From Chitinophagaceae bacterium (lineage in GTDB: Bacteria; Bacteroidota; Bacteroidia; Chitinophagales; Chitinophagaceae): DNA of 64,000 bases. The DNA lies in contig JADKAZ010000001.1 in NCBI GenBank assembly GCA_016719015.1, forward strand, positions 868,001 to 932,000, in the 5' to 3' direction. The notes below the pieces were generated by a model. It was not told where the DNA came from, did not search any database, and saw only the letters and a program-made list of their open reading frames with translations. The position numbers and the translations under genes are program-made. How positions within the stretch are numbered: the first letter of the stretch is position 1; each line of letters opens with the position of its first letter. Positions 50,658-59,237 of the stretch are shown here, in pieces.

Positions 50658-51425
50658 ATGATGAAGCTCTCAAAATATGTACTGTATGATATACTAAGAA
50701 GCAAGATAATCATTGCCTATACCTTGTTTCTATTTATTGTGTCTATCAGTATGTTCCAGATGGAAGAGAATAGCAGCAAAGCCATGCTGAGCCTGCTGAA
50801 TATTGTGCTGATCGTATTGCCGTTGGTAAGTCTCGTATTTACAACTATCCATTACTATAATTCATACGAATTTATTGAGCTGATGTCATCTCAACCGATG
50901 AGCCGCACCCGGATATTATTAAGTGAGTTTGGCGGCGTTAGTATCTCCTTACTCAGCGCCTTCCTTGTTGGGGTCGGTATTCCGGTATTAATATTTTCTG
51001 CTGATGCAACCGGGTTTGCCTTACTATTTACCGGGATGTGCTTAACATTAGTGTTTGCTTCCATTGCTTTTCTTACCTCAGTAATAGCCAGGGATAAAGC
51101 AAGAGGTATTGGATTTGCACTTTTGTTATGGTTTTACTTTGCACTCATCTATGACGGCCTTGTTTTATTGATTTTATTTTCCTTCAGCGACTATCCGCTG
51201 GAGAAGCTCACCCTTTTACTTTCTGCCCTTAATCCCATTGACCTGGGCCGCATCTTTATTATGCTGAAAATGGATGTTAGTGCATTGATGGGATACACCG
51301 GTGCATTGTACAAAGATTTTTTTGGCAGCGGAACAGGTATTCTTTTCACCACTGGCATAATGCTGCTATGGATGCTGCTTCCCTTGTGGCTGGCTGTAAG
51401 AAAGTTCAAAAAAAAGGATTTATAA
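50658..51425 (+). CDS. nosY: ABC transporter permease NosY
   Basis: A 255-residue permease with six hydrophobic helices starting at about residue 20 (IIIAYTLFLFIVSISMF). The conserved loop ELMSSQPMSRTRILLSEFGG is family-typical. I used the ATG at 50658 (MMKLSKYVLYDILRSKII); an upstream ATG at 50643 lies inside the repeat. Confidence 0.93.
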   Translation: MMKLSKYVLYDILRSKIIIAYTLFLFIVSISMFQMEENSSKAMLSLLNIVLIVLPLVSLVFTTIHYYNSYEFIELMSSQPMSRTRILLSEFGGVSISLLSAFLVGVGIPVLIFSADATGFALLFTGMCLTLVFASIAFLTSVIARDKARGIGFALLLWFYFALIYDGLVLLILFSFSDYPLEKLTLLLSALNPIDLGRIFIMLKMDVSALMGYTGALYKDFFGSGTGILFTTGIMLLWMLLPLWLAVRKFKKKDL

Positions 51426-51454
51426 CATATCACTTCACTATAAAAGAAACTATC

Positions 51455-52192
51455 ATGAATAATTTAATGACAAAAAGCCTGGCACAAATTGTAAATAGCA
51501 ATCACCGGGCAGCGAACGTTTTTGAGAAATATCATCTTGACTTTTGCTGTAAAGGAAAAAGAAGCCTTGAAGAAGCCTGTGCTGAAAAGGAATTACAAAT
51601 TGAAGAAGTGCTTGCCGACCTGGAAAAAGAAGCATCTACCAATGACTCTCCCTCTGCCCTTAGCTATGATACAATGTCACTTGGTCAATTATCAGAATAT
51701 ATTGTAATGACACACCACCAATTTGTAAAGAGAGAAATGCCGGTTATAGTTGGTTACTTGCAAAAGGTGGCATTTAAACATGGCGACCGTCACCCTGAGT
51801 TAAAACAAATAATCCAGTTATTTACAGCGGTGAAAGAAGAAATGGAACAGCACATGCAAAAAGAAGAAATGATTTTATTTCCCAGAATTAAAGAAATAGA
51901 AAAAATGGTGGCAGAAGGAAAAGAAGTCAATATAAATAGTACTTATCTCCTATCCCCCGTCAGGATGATGGAGCAGGAACATGACCATGCAGGAAGTATG
52001 CTCGCAGAAATCAGGCGCCTGACAGATAATTTTATGCCCCCTGCTGATGCCTGTACAACCTACCGGTTGAGTTTTGCTGCCCTGGAAGCTTTTGAACTGG
52101 ACCTTCACCGCCATGTACACCTGGAGAACAATATTCTTTTCCCGAAAGCAATGCAATTATTCGGAGTACAGCAAAAAGCTATGCTCAATTAA
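51455..52192 (+). CDS. RIC/ScdA/YtfE-type iron-sulfur cluster repair protein (second copy)
   Basis: A 245-residue paralogue of the RIC protein at 42905. The ScdA_N domain (LAQIVNSNHRAANVFEKYHL and DFCCKGKRSLEEACAE) is followed by the hemerythrin-like domain (VMTHHQFVKREMPVIVGYLQ, MQKEEMILFPRIKEIE, EQEHDHAGSMLAEIRRL, HVHLENNILFPKAMQL). The ATG at 51455 gives the usual N terminus. It follows nosY by 29 bp, so it ends the nos operon and links NO damage repair to N2O reduction. Confidence 0.93.
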   Translation: MNNLMTKSLAQIVNSNHRAANVFEKYHLDFCCKGKRSLEEACAEKELQIEEVLADLEKEASTNDSPSALSYDTMSLGQLSEYIVMTHHQFVKREMPVIVGYLQKVAFKHGDRHPELKQIIQLFTAVKEEMEQHMQKEEMILFPRIKEIEKMVAEGKEVNINSTYLLSPVRMMEQEHDHAGSMLAEIRRLTDNFMPPADACTTYRLSFAALEAFELDLHRHVHLENNILFPKAMQLFGVQQKAMLN

Positions 52193-52211
52193 AGGAATTT
52201 TTTTGAATAGT

Positions 52212-52226
52212 CTACTAAAATAGTAG
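52212..52226. promoter_or_regulatory. CTACTA-N3-TAGTAG palindrome upstream of the nor promoter
   Basis: CTACTAAAATAGTAG lies just upstream of the two Crp/Fnr-like boxes of the norC promoter. It could be an additional operator, possibly for an Rrf2 protein. It is not the same sequence as the nos palindrome. Confidence 0.3.
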
Positions 52227-52232
52227 GTTGGT

Positions 52233-52297
52233 TGAGAAAAATCATAATGCCCTTTGAGCATACTCAGTACAACCCGGACACACCGGGGATATTTTCG
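52233..52297 (+). promoter_or_regulatory. norC promoter with two TGA-N6-TCA boxes
   Basis: TGAGAAAAATCA (52233-52244) and TGAGCATACTCA (52255-52266) have centres 22 bp apart. The second is centred 29.5 bp before TATTTTCG (52290-52297). The norC ATG follows after 19 nt. Confidence 0.65.
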
Positions 52298-52316
52298 TTA
52301 CTATTAAGAAAAGCAG

Positions 52317-52691
52317 ATGGTTAAAATTCTAGCTTTTATAACTCTTTTTACCAGCTACCTCATATATAGCGGCTTTGTTTATTCAATTGGCACTGAAAGT
52401 ACCGTAATCCCCAATAAAGAAGAACAGCTAACTGTTACAAAAGGTAAAGCATTGTATGAAAAATATAATTGTGTATCCTGCCACCAACTGTATGGATTAG
52501 GCGGTTACCTGGGGCCCGAACTCACAACTGCCTATAGCGATCCGCAACGGGGTGAACTTTTTATGAAAGCTCTACTTCAGGCAGGAGGACGACGCATGCC
52601 AAATTTCCATTTTAATGAAAACGAAATTTCAGCAATCATTACCTACCTGAAATATGTAGATGCAACAGCAGTCAGTTATAAAAAAAAATAA
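52317..52691 (+). CDS. NorC-like membrane-anchored cytochrome c
   Basis: A 124-residue protein with one N-terminal transmembrane helix (ILAFITLFTSYLIYSGFVYS) and one haem domain: CVSCH near residue 52 and the Met ligand in RRMPNF. Typical of the small cytochrome subunit of a cytochrome-dependent nitric oxide reductase, though shorter than proteobacterial NorC. The catalytic-type subunit follows directly. Confidence 0.85.
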   Translation: MVKILAFITLFTSYLIYSGFVYSIGTESTVIPNKEEQLTVTKGKALYEKYNCVSCHQLYGLGGYLGPELTTAYSDPQRGELFMKALLQAGGRRMPNFHFNENEISAIITYLKYVDATAVSYKKK

Positions 52692-52692
52692 A

Positions 52693-54066
52693 ATGACAAC
52701 TGACTTAACAAAAAAACAAACATACGCATCTGATAAAATAGCCCGATCTTTTTTGATATTGGCCATGAGCTATTTACTCTTCGGGCTTTTATTAGGAGTT
52801 ATCGGTGGATTTCAGTACATCCTTCCTTCTTTTTTAAAAAATAAATTATCCTTTCAACAAACAAGGCCCCTCCATGTATACCTGGTAATCACCTGGATAT
52901 TTACAGGGGCACAGGCTGGCTTGTATTATTATCTGCCAAGAATATGTCAACGAAAATTATACTGGGAACAAGGTGCCAAGATTCATTTGCTCATTCAAAT
53001 TTTGGTGTCAGTATTAATAGTTTACAGCTTCTTTATGGGAGAGTTTGGAGGAAGAGAGTACCTGGAATTTCCACCCTGGTTGGGGGCTTTTATGCTTCTA
53101 TCATGGATTCCATTTGTTATTAATTTCTTTTTCACCTTAAAACCCAACTATAAAAACGCCCCTGTTTATGTATGGAGTTGGTCAACGGGTATTCTTTTTT
53201 TCTTTATCACTTTATCTGAATCATACCTGTGGTTGATAGATTATTTCCATTCAAATATCATAAGGGATGTGACTGTTCAATGGAAAGCACTCGGCTCCAT
53301 GGTTGGAAGCTGGAATATGTTAGTTTATGGTACAGGTATGTATATTATGGAAAAAATGAGTGGTGATACAAAAGCCTGCCGGTCTCCCCTCGCATTTTTT
53401 TTCTATTTTCTCGGATTAACTAACCTGATGTTCAACTGGGGTCATCATACCTATATTGTTCCTGCCGCACCGTGGGTAAAAACTGTAGCCTATATTATCA
53501 GCATGACAGAATTACTCATTCTAGGGTACATTATAATGCAATGGCGGAAGACAATGAGCCAGGCACGGAAAAATTATCACATTATCCCGTATCGCCTGCT
53601 TTCATTTGCAGACGGATGGATACTGCTGAATCTTATACTGGCCATTATCATATCTGTACCTGCCTGGAATAATTATACGCATGGCACTCACATAACAGTG
53701 GCACATGCCATGGGAGCTACAATAGGTATCAATACTATGCTCTTGTTTGCTTCTGTTTACTATATCATTCAACAAGAAGGACAGGCATTCTTTGAAAAGA
53801 AACGTAAGATCACTGGAACGGGAGTCTTTATCACCAACTTTGCATTGTTACTTTTTTGGATCGCCATGCTGGGCACCGGATTATTAAAAATCAGCAGCAA
53901 GCTAAATAATGAAACCTTTTATACACTTATGCAGAAAAGCCTGCCCTGGTTTAAATTCTTTACTTACAGTGGCATTGTCGTTTTTGCAGGACTTTTCATA
54001 CTAATCGTTACGGCTATTTCTCTTATAAGAAAAAGTTCAGCAGTCCGGACTTTGACATCAGAATAA
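52693..54066 (+). CDS. NorB-like haem-copper oxidase superfamily subunit with altered active-site ligands
   Basis: A 457-residue protein with about 12 membrane helices, resembling NorB. Present ligands are His61 (RPLHVYL, low-spin haem), His251-His252 (WGHHTYIVP, two FeB ligands) and His348 (VAHAM, haem b3). In the helix that should supply the third FeB His (HLWVEGVWE in NorB, WWYGHN in CcoN) this protein reads VQWKALGSMVGSWN: no His or acidic residue lies between residues 193 and 219. Met350 replaces the second low-spin haem His. Either a divergent NO reductase or a protein with different chemistry. I used the ATG at 52693. Confidence 0.85.
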   Translation: MTTDLTKKQTYASDKIARSFLILAMSYLLFGLLLGVIGGFQYILPSFLKNKLSFQQTRPLHVYLVITWIFTGAQAGLYYYLPRICQRKLYWEQGAKIHLLIQILVSVLIVYSFFMGEFGGREYLEFPPWLGAFMLLSWIPFVINFFFTLKPNYKNAPVYVWSWSTGILFFFITLSESYLWLIDYFHSNIIRDVTVQWKALGSMVGSWNMLVYGTGMYIMEKMSGDTKACRSPLAFFFYFLGLTNLMFNWGHHTYIVPAAPWVKTVAYIISMTELLILGYIIMQWRKTMSQARKNYHIIPYRLLSFADGWILLNLILAIIISVPAWNNYTHGTHITVAHAMGATIGINTMLLFASVYYIIQQEGQAFFEKKRKITGTGVFITNFALLLFWIAMLGTGLLKISSKLNNETFYTLMQKSLPWFKFFTYSGIVVFAGLFILIVTAISLIRKSSAVRTLTSE

Positions 54067-54110
54067 ACAGGGACAACTCACCAGACTTCCGGCGTATATC
54101 CTAAAGTGTC

Positions 54111-54175
54111 TGATAAAAATCAGGTCAGTATTTGAAGTTGCTCACCAATGCCCCTTCTAACAGCAGGTATTTTAG
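54111..54175 (+). promoter_or_regulatory. ccoI promoter with two TGA-N6-TCA boxes
   Basis: TGATAAAAATCA (54111-54122) and TGAAGTTGCTCA (54133-54144) are 22 bp apart. The second is centred 29.5 bp before TATTTTAG (54168-54175), a one-mismatch -7 element; the ATG follows after 20 nt. Confidence 0.6.
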
Positions 54176-54195
54176 CGCCTTATTGAAGGAAAAGT

Positions 54196-56591
54196 ATGCC
54201 TGCACCTGAGCTTATAGCTAAAAAAATACAGTGTTACCATTGCGGCGAAGTTTGTCCAACCGACAAGATTCTGCTGGAAGAAAAAAAATTCTGCTGCGAA
54301 GGCTGTAAAATGGTGTACCAGATATTGAACCAGAGCGACCTTTGTGAGTACTACAACCTGAATGAAAATCCCGGAATCAGCCAACGGATAAAAGTGCGGA
54401 AGGATAAATTCGCTTTTTTGGATGATGAGAAAATACAGCTGCAACTTGTCAGTTTCAAAAATGACACACAGGTGCATGTAACCTTTTACCTGCCGCAAAT
54501 GCATTGCAGTTCCTGTCTTTATTTACTGGAAAATCTTTACCGGATAGAACCGGGTATTGTATCCAGCAAAGTCAATTTTACCCGAAAAGAAGTGGATATT
54601 GTTTTTCTCACCCCTCAAACAAGTCTGCGCCTCGTAGCAGAAACGTTGACAAGCATAGGTTATGAACCTTATATCAGCCTGAACGATTTGAAAGAAAAAA
54701 GACCTGCTATCAACAAAAGCATGGTGTATCAGCTGGGTGTTGCGGGTTTTTGCTTTGGCAATATTATGCTGATGAGTTTTCCGGAGTATCTCGGCATTGA
54801 TGCCAGCGAAACAGGCTGCGAAGTATTTTCCGCTGGATAAACTTTGGCCTGGCCATTCCTGTTTTATTATACGCTGCACTCCCCTTTTATACTTCTTCCT
54901 GGAAAAGCCTGCAACATAAATTCCTGAATATAGATGCGCCAATCGCATTAGCCATCATCATCACTTTTATCCGAAGTGCTTATGAAGTGATCAGTGGAAC
55001 TGGTGGGGGTTATTTTGATTCCATGACAGGTATTGTTTTCTTCATGTTGGCCGGAAGGATCTTACAGGATAAAACCTACCGGCAATTATCATTTGAAAGG
55101 GATTATACCTCTTATTTTCCAATTGCTATCTCTGTACTGAAAGAAGAAAAAGAAATTCCCACAGCATTACCTGATATTAAACCAGGTGATACCCTGCTCA
55201 TTCACAATGAGGAATTAATTCCGGCAGACGGAATACTAACCAAGGGAAAAGCTTTTATTGATTACAGTTTTGTTACCGGAGAATCATTACCCGTTTTAAA
55301 AGAAGTGGGGGAACTGGTCTATGCTGGCGGCAAGCAAACAGAAGGAAACATTGAAATATTAGTAGTAAAAGAAGTAGCTCAAAGCTATCTTACTAAACTC
55401 TGGAACAGGGATGAATTTAAAAAAGGGGGAAAGGTCAAAAATGCCTCTTTTGTCCACCTGCTCAGTCGCTATTTCACCTACATCGTATTAACTATCGCCA
55501 CCGCAACTGCTGTGTATTGGCAAATCAATGACCCTGAAAAACTTTGGCCGGCAGTCACCTCTATTTTCATTATCGCATGCCCTTGTGCCCTGCTGTTGTC
55601 CAACACATTTACCAACGGAAATATTTTGCGGATACTGGGCCGCAACCATTTTTACCTGAGAAATGCTGAAACAATCGAAAACATGGCAAAAGCCACGCAT
55701 ATTGTTTTCGATAAAACGGGTACCCTCACTACTATGCTGCATCAACAAATAACTTATGAAGGCACAGCTTTGTCGCTTTACCAGCAACAGCAAGTGGCAG
55801 CACTGGCTGCTCATTCTACTCATCCATTAAGTAAAGCTCTGGCAAAACATCTGGAAACCAGCAAAGCGATTGAAGTAACCGGGTTTAAAGAAATAACGGG
55901 ACAAGGTATTGAAGGATTGGTTAATGGCGATTTGCTGAAACTTGGCTCCTATAGTTTTGTTACCGGAAATACAGACCGGCAGTTAGGAACATCCATTTTC
56001 ATCAGTATTGAAAATAAACTCTGTGGCTACTTCCTGTTCAGTAACCATTACCGGGAAGCGGTTCCTGATTTAATAAACAAACTGAAAGGCAATTATCGTT
56101 TATCTGTTTTATCAGGTGATAATGAAGCAGAAAAAATGAACCTGCAAACCCTGTTAGGCAAAAGAGCTACGCTACTTTTTCATCAAAAACCGGAGGACAA
56201 ATTGCAGTATATAAAGCACCTGCAGCAACAAGGGGAAAAAGTGATGATGATCGGTGATGGACTGAATGATGCCGGTGCCTTAAAACAAAGTGATGTTGGA
56301 ATTGCCGTGGCCGAGCAAACTAATAATTTTACCCCTTCCAGCGATGCTATCATTGAGGCAAAACAACTTTCACGGCTTACCCGGTTTATCCAATTATGTC
56401 ATGTCAACAGGAATATTGTTATCGCCAGCTTTGTCTTATCTATCGTTTATAACATTATCGGGTTATTTTTTGCAGTGCAGGGCACACTTTCACCTTTAAT
56501 TGCCGCTATTTTGATGCCCAGCAGTTCTCTCAGCATCCTGCTTATCACATTTGGCAGTAGTAGTCTGATGGCCCGCCGGATGAAACTTTGA
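54196..56591 (+). pseudogene. ccoI: CcoI-type copper P-ATPase, interrupted by one frameshift
   Basis: Reads as a complete copper-transporting P1B-ATPase if one T is added at the TTTT run 54826-54829. The first part ends SETGCEVF and continues as RWINFGLAIPVLLYAALPFY in the -1 frame. N terminus: a Cys-rich YHS-like module (YHCGEVCPTDKILLEEKKFC) and a heavy-metal-binding MHCSSCLYLL. C-terminal part: phosphorylation and ion-path motifs ACPCALLLSNT, DKTGTLT, VMMIGDGLNDAGAL. It delivers copper for cbb3 oxidase assembly. The lesion is probably a sequencing error. Confidence 0.88.
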
Positions 56592-56619
56592 ATCGTACCA
56601 AAACAGGATTACCGTAAGG

Positions 56620-56684
56620 TGATAAAAATCAGTTTTTCCCCTGATACTGATTATCCCCTGCCGGAAGCCTCCAAAATACTTTTA
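56620..56684 (+). promoter_or_regulatory. ccoS/ccoNO promoter with two TGA-N6 boxes
   Basis: TGATAAAAATCA (56620-56631, identical to the distal ccoI box) and TGATACTGATTA (56642-56653, imperfect right half) are 22 bp apart. The second is centred 29.5 bp before TACTTTTA (56677-56684). The ccoS ATG follows after 18 nt. Confidence 0.6.
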
Positions 56685-56702
56685 CCCCTTTAATTGAAAC
56701 CA

Positions 56703-56864
56703 ATGAGTGTGATTATTATTCTATTGATTGCCAGTATCTCTGTAGCAGCTGTCTTTTTAGCCGCTTTTCTTTGGGGGGTAAAATCAGGACAGTTTGAAGA
56801 TGATTACTCCCCCCCTTCCCGTATTCTTTTCGATGACAAACCTTCTTCAACCAAAACAAAATAA
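56703..56864 (+). CDS. ccoS: cbb3 oxidase assembly protein CcoS
   Basis: A 53-residue protein, MSVIIILLIASISVAAVFLA followed by AFLWGVKSGQFEDDYSPPSR. One membrane helix followed by the conserved GQFEDDYSPPSRIL motif is diagnostic of CcoS, needed for cofactor insertion into CcoN. Lies between ccoI and ccoNO. Confidence 0.92.
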   Translation: MSVIIILLIASISVAAVFLAAFLWGVKSGQFEDDYSPPSRILFDDKPSSTKTK

Positions 56865-56876
56865 ATAAACTCCGTT

Positions 56877-59036
56877 ATGCAAGAAACAAATCAAGGCATG
56901 CAAGTTGAAAAGTTCTATTACGATAACAAAATTGTAAAAGCTTTTGGGTATGCCACTATCATTTTCGGTATTGTGGGAATGATTGTTGGCCTTTGGGTAG
57001 CTATCCAGATCTATTACCCGGATAGCAGCCTGAATTTTGCGGCTACTACATTTGGCCGTCTACGTCCTTTGCATACAAACGCCATCATCTTTGCATTTGT
57101 AGGGAATGCTTCTTTTGCAGGAATCTATTATTCACTGCAACGATTATGCAAAGCCAGGTTATTTAACGACAGGCTAAGCTGGATCCATTTCTGGGGCTGG
57201 CAACTGATTATTGTTGCTGCTGCTATTACCTTACCACTAGGTCTGAACAATGGTGCTGAATATGCAGAACTGATATGGCCCATTGATATTGCTATTGCTT
57301 TAGTGTGGGTAATATTTGGTATCAATATGATGGGTACTATCATCAAAAGAAGAGAGAAACATCTGTATGTTGCGATCTGGTTTTATATCGCTACCTGGGT
57401 TACTGTTGCATTACTGCATATTGTTCGTTCTATCGAATTACCTTATTCTGCAACCGGAAGTTATAGTTGGTATGCAGGAGTGCAGGATGCATTAGTACAA
57501 TGGTGGTACGGGCATAATGCCGTTGCCTTCTTCCTTACTACACCCGTGCTGGGATTGATGTATTATTTTCTTCCCAAAGCAGCTAACCGCCCGGTGTATT
57601 CTTACCGGCTTTCCATCATTCACTTCTGGGCACTGATATTCATTTATATCTGGGCAGGCCCTCACCATTTATTGTATACCGCATTGCCTGACTGGGCACA
57701 GTCACTCGGTGTTGTTTTCTCTATTATGCTGATTGCCCCTAGCTGGGGTGGTATGTTGAATGGTTTGTTTACGCTTCGTGGCGCCTGGGATAAAGTAAGA
57801 GAAGATCCTGTTTTGAAATTTATGGTGGTAGCCATTACCTGTTATGGTATGTCCACTTTCGAAGGGCCCTTATTGAGTTTGAAAAGCGTCAATGCAATTT
57901 CTCACTTCAGTGACTGGACGATAGGGCATGTGCATATTGGAGGATTAGGATGGAATGGTTTTATGGCATTTGCCATACTCTATTACATGATACCTAAAAT
58001 GTGGGGAACCAGTTTGTATTCAAAAAAATTAGCCACCAATCACTTTTGGTTAGGTACAATAGGCATCATCATTTATGCAGTGCCTTTGTATTGGGCAGGT
58101 TTTGAACAAAGCCTGATGTGGAAACAATTTACAGCAGAAGGACAATTGAAGTTCGACTTCATGCAAACTGTAACCAACATTAAACCCATGTACATTGCCC
58201 GTAGTATTGGCGGTACACTCTACCTGATTGGAGCATTTATCATGGTATACAACCTTTACAAAACCATTGTCAATGGCAAATTCATTGCTAACGAAGCGGC
58301 TGAAGCACCTGCTTTAGTGAAAGTAACTTCACATAAAAAAGAATACTGGCACCGTGTTATAGAAAGAAAACCTTTAACCATGCTGGTACTTAGTTTAATT
58401 CTTGTTGCCATTGGTGGTTTGGTACAAATGATTCCCACTTTCCTGGTGAAATCCAATGTGCCAACTATAGCCAGTGTAAAACCATACACTCCGCTTGAAT
58501 TACAGGGAAGAGATATTTATGTAAGAGAAGGTTGTTACACCTGTCACTCACAAATGATTCGGCCTTTCAGGGATGAAGTGGCACGATATGGTGAATATTC
58601 CAAAGCTGGTGAGTTTGTATATGACCACCCATTCCAATGGGGAAGTAAGAGAACGGGTCCTGACCTTCAACGGGAAGGTGCTGATAAAAATAAAAGACCT
58701 GATTCATGGCATTATACTCACATGTATGACCCAAGGCTGACTTCACCGGGTTCTATCATGCCCCGATATATCTGGTTGCTGGATGACAAACTGGATATTT
58801 CCTCTACGCCGGCAAAAATCAGGGCGATGAGAACACTGGGTGTACCTTATCCAAAAGGTTATGATAAAATTGCTAACGATGATTTGAAAAAGCAGGCAGA
58901 TTCAATTACTGCCAACCTGAAAAAAGACAAAATAGAAACATCATCAGACCGGGAAATAATTGCCCTGATTGCATACCTGCAGCGCCTGGGCAGAGATATT
59001 CAGGGAGAACCAAAACCAATTACTGAAATAAAATAA
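56877..59036 (+). CDS. ccoNO: Fused cbb3 cytochrome oxidase subunits I and II (CcoN-CcoO)
   Basis: A 719-residue fusion typical of Bacteroidota. The N-terminal about 475 residues are CcoN, with haem and copper ligands in RPLHTNAI, WWYGHNAVAFF, GPHHLLYT and IGHVHIGGLG. The C-terminal part is CcoO, a membrane-anchored monohaem cytochrome c with CYTCHSQMIRPF near residue 558. High-affinity terminal oxidase for microaerobic respiration. First large gene after the Crp/Fnr-box promoter; ccoQ and ccoP follow. Confidence 0.97.
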   Translation: MQETNQGMQVEKFYYDNKIVKAFGYATIIFGIVGMIVGLWVAIQIYYPDSSLNFAATTFGRLRPLHTNAIIFAFVGNASFAGIYYSLQRLCKARLFNDRLSWIHFWGWQLIIVAAAITLPLGLNNGAEYAELIWPIDIAIALVWVIFGINMMGTIIKRREKHLYVAIWFYIATWVTVALLHIVRSIELPYSATGSYSWYAGVQDALVQWWYGHNAVAFFLTTPVLGLMYYFLPKAANRPVYSYRLSIIHFWALIFIYIWAGPHHLLYTALPDWAQSLGVVFSIMLIAPSWGGMLNGLFTLRGAWDKVREDPVLKFMVVAITCYGMSTFEGPLLSLKSVNAISHFSDWTIGHVHIGGLGWNGFMAFAILYYMIPKMWGTSLYSKKLATNHFWLGTIGIIIYAVPLYWAGFEQSLMWKQFTAEGQLKFDFMQTVTNIKPMYIARSIGGTLYLIGAFIMVYNLYKTIVNGKFIANEAAEAPALVKVTSHKKEYWHRVIERKPLTMLVLSLILVAIGGLVQMIPTFLVKSNVPTIASVKPYTPLELQGRDIYVREGCYTCHSQMIRPFRDEVARYGEYSKAGEFVYDHPFQWGSKRTGPDLQREGADKNKRPDSWHYTHMYDPRLTSPGSIMPRYIWLLDDKLDISSTPAKIRAMRTLGVPYPKGYDKIANDDLKKQADSITANLKKDKIETSSDREIIALIAYLQRLGRDIQGEPKPITEIK

Positions 59037-59046
59037 ATAACAACTC

Positions 59047-59214
59047 ATGAAATTTATTAATTATTTAGAAAAAGTAAGCGGTGTAGACATCATGGGATTA
59101 ATCTCCCTGGCTGTTTTCTTTTTGTTTTTTGTTGTGATGCTCACCTGGGTGTTTAAAACAAAAAAGAAAGATTTTAATGAAATAAGCCGCATTCCGCTTG
59201 ACAACCAGCATTAA
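59047..59214 (+). CDS. ccoQ: CcoQ-like small subunit
   Basis: A 55-residue protein (MKFINYLEKVSGVDIMGLIS ...) with one helix and a charged tail, KKKDFNEISRIPLDNQH. Placement directly between ccoNO and ccoP and the size fit CcoQ, although sequence conservation in this subunit is low. Confidence 0.75.
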   Translation: MKFINYLEKVSGVDIMGLISLAVFFLFFVVMLTWVFKTKKKDFNEISRIPLDNQH

Positions 59215-59237
59215 CAATAACCTGTAACGAATTTTTT

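Noticed and set aside
52693..54066. Calling this gene norB outright
   Set aside because: Two ligand positions expected of NorB are changed, so the activity is not certain enough for the symbol.
54111..54122. Distal ccoI box as the main activator site
   Set aside because: It is a better palindrome than the proximal box, but no -7 element is found 29.5 bp after it; the proximal box fits the shared geometry.
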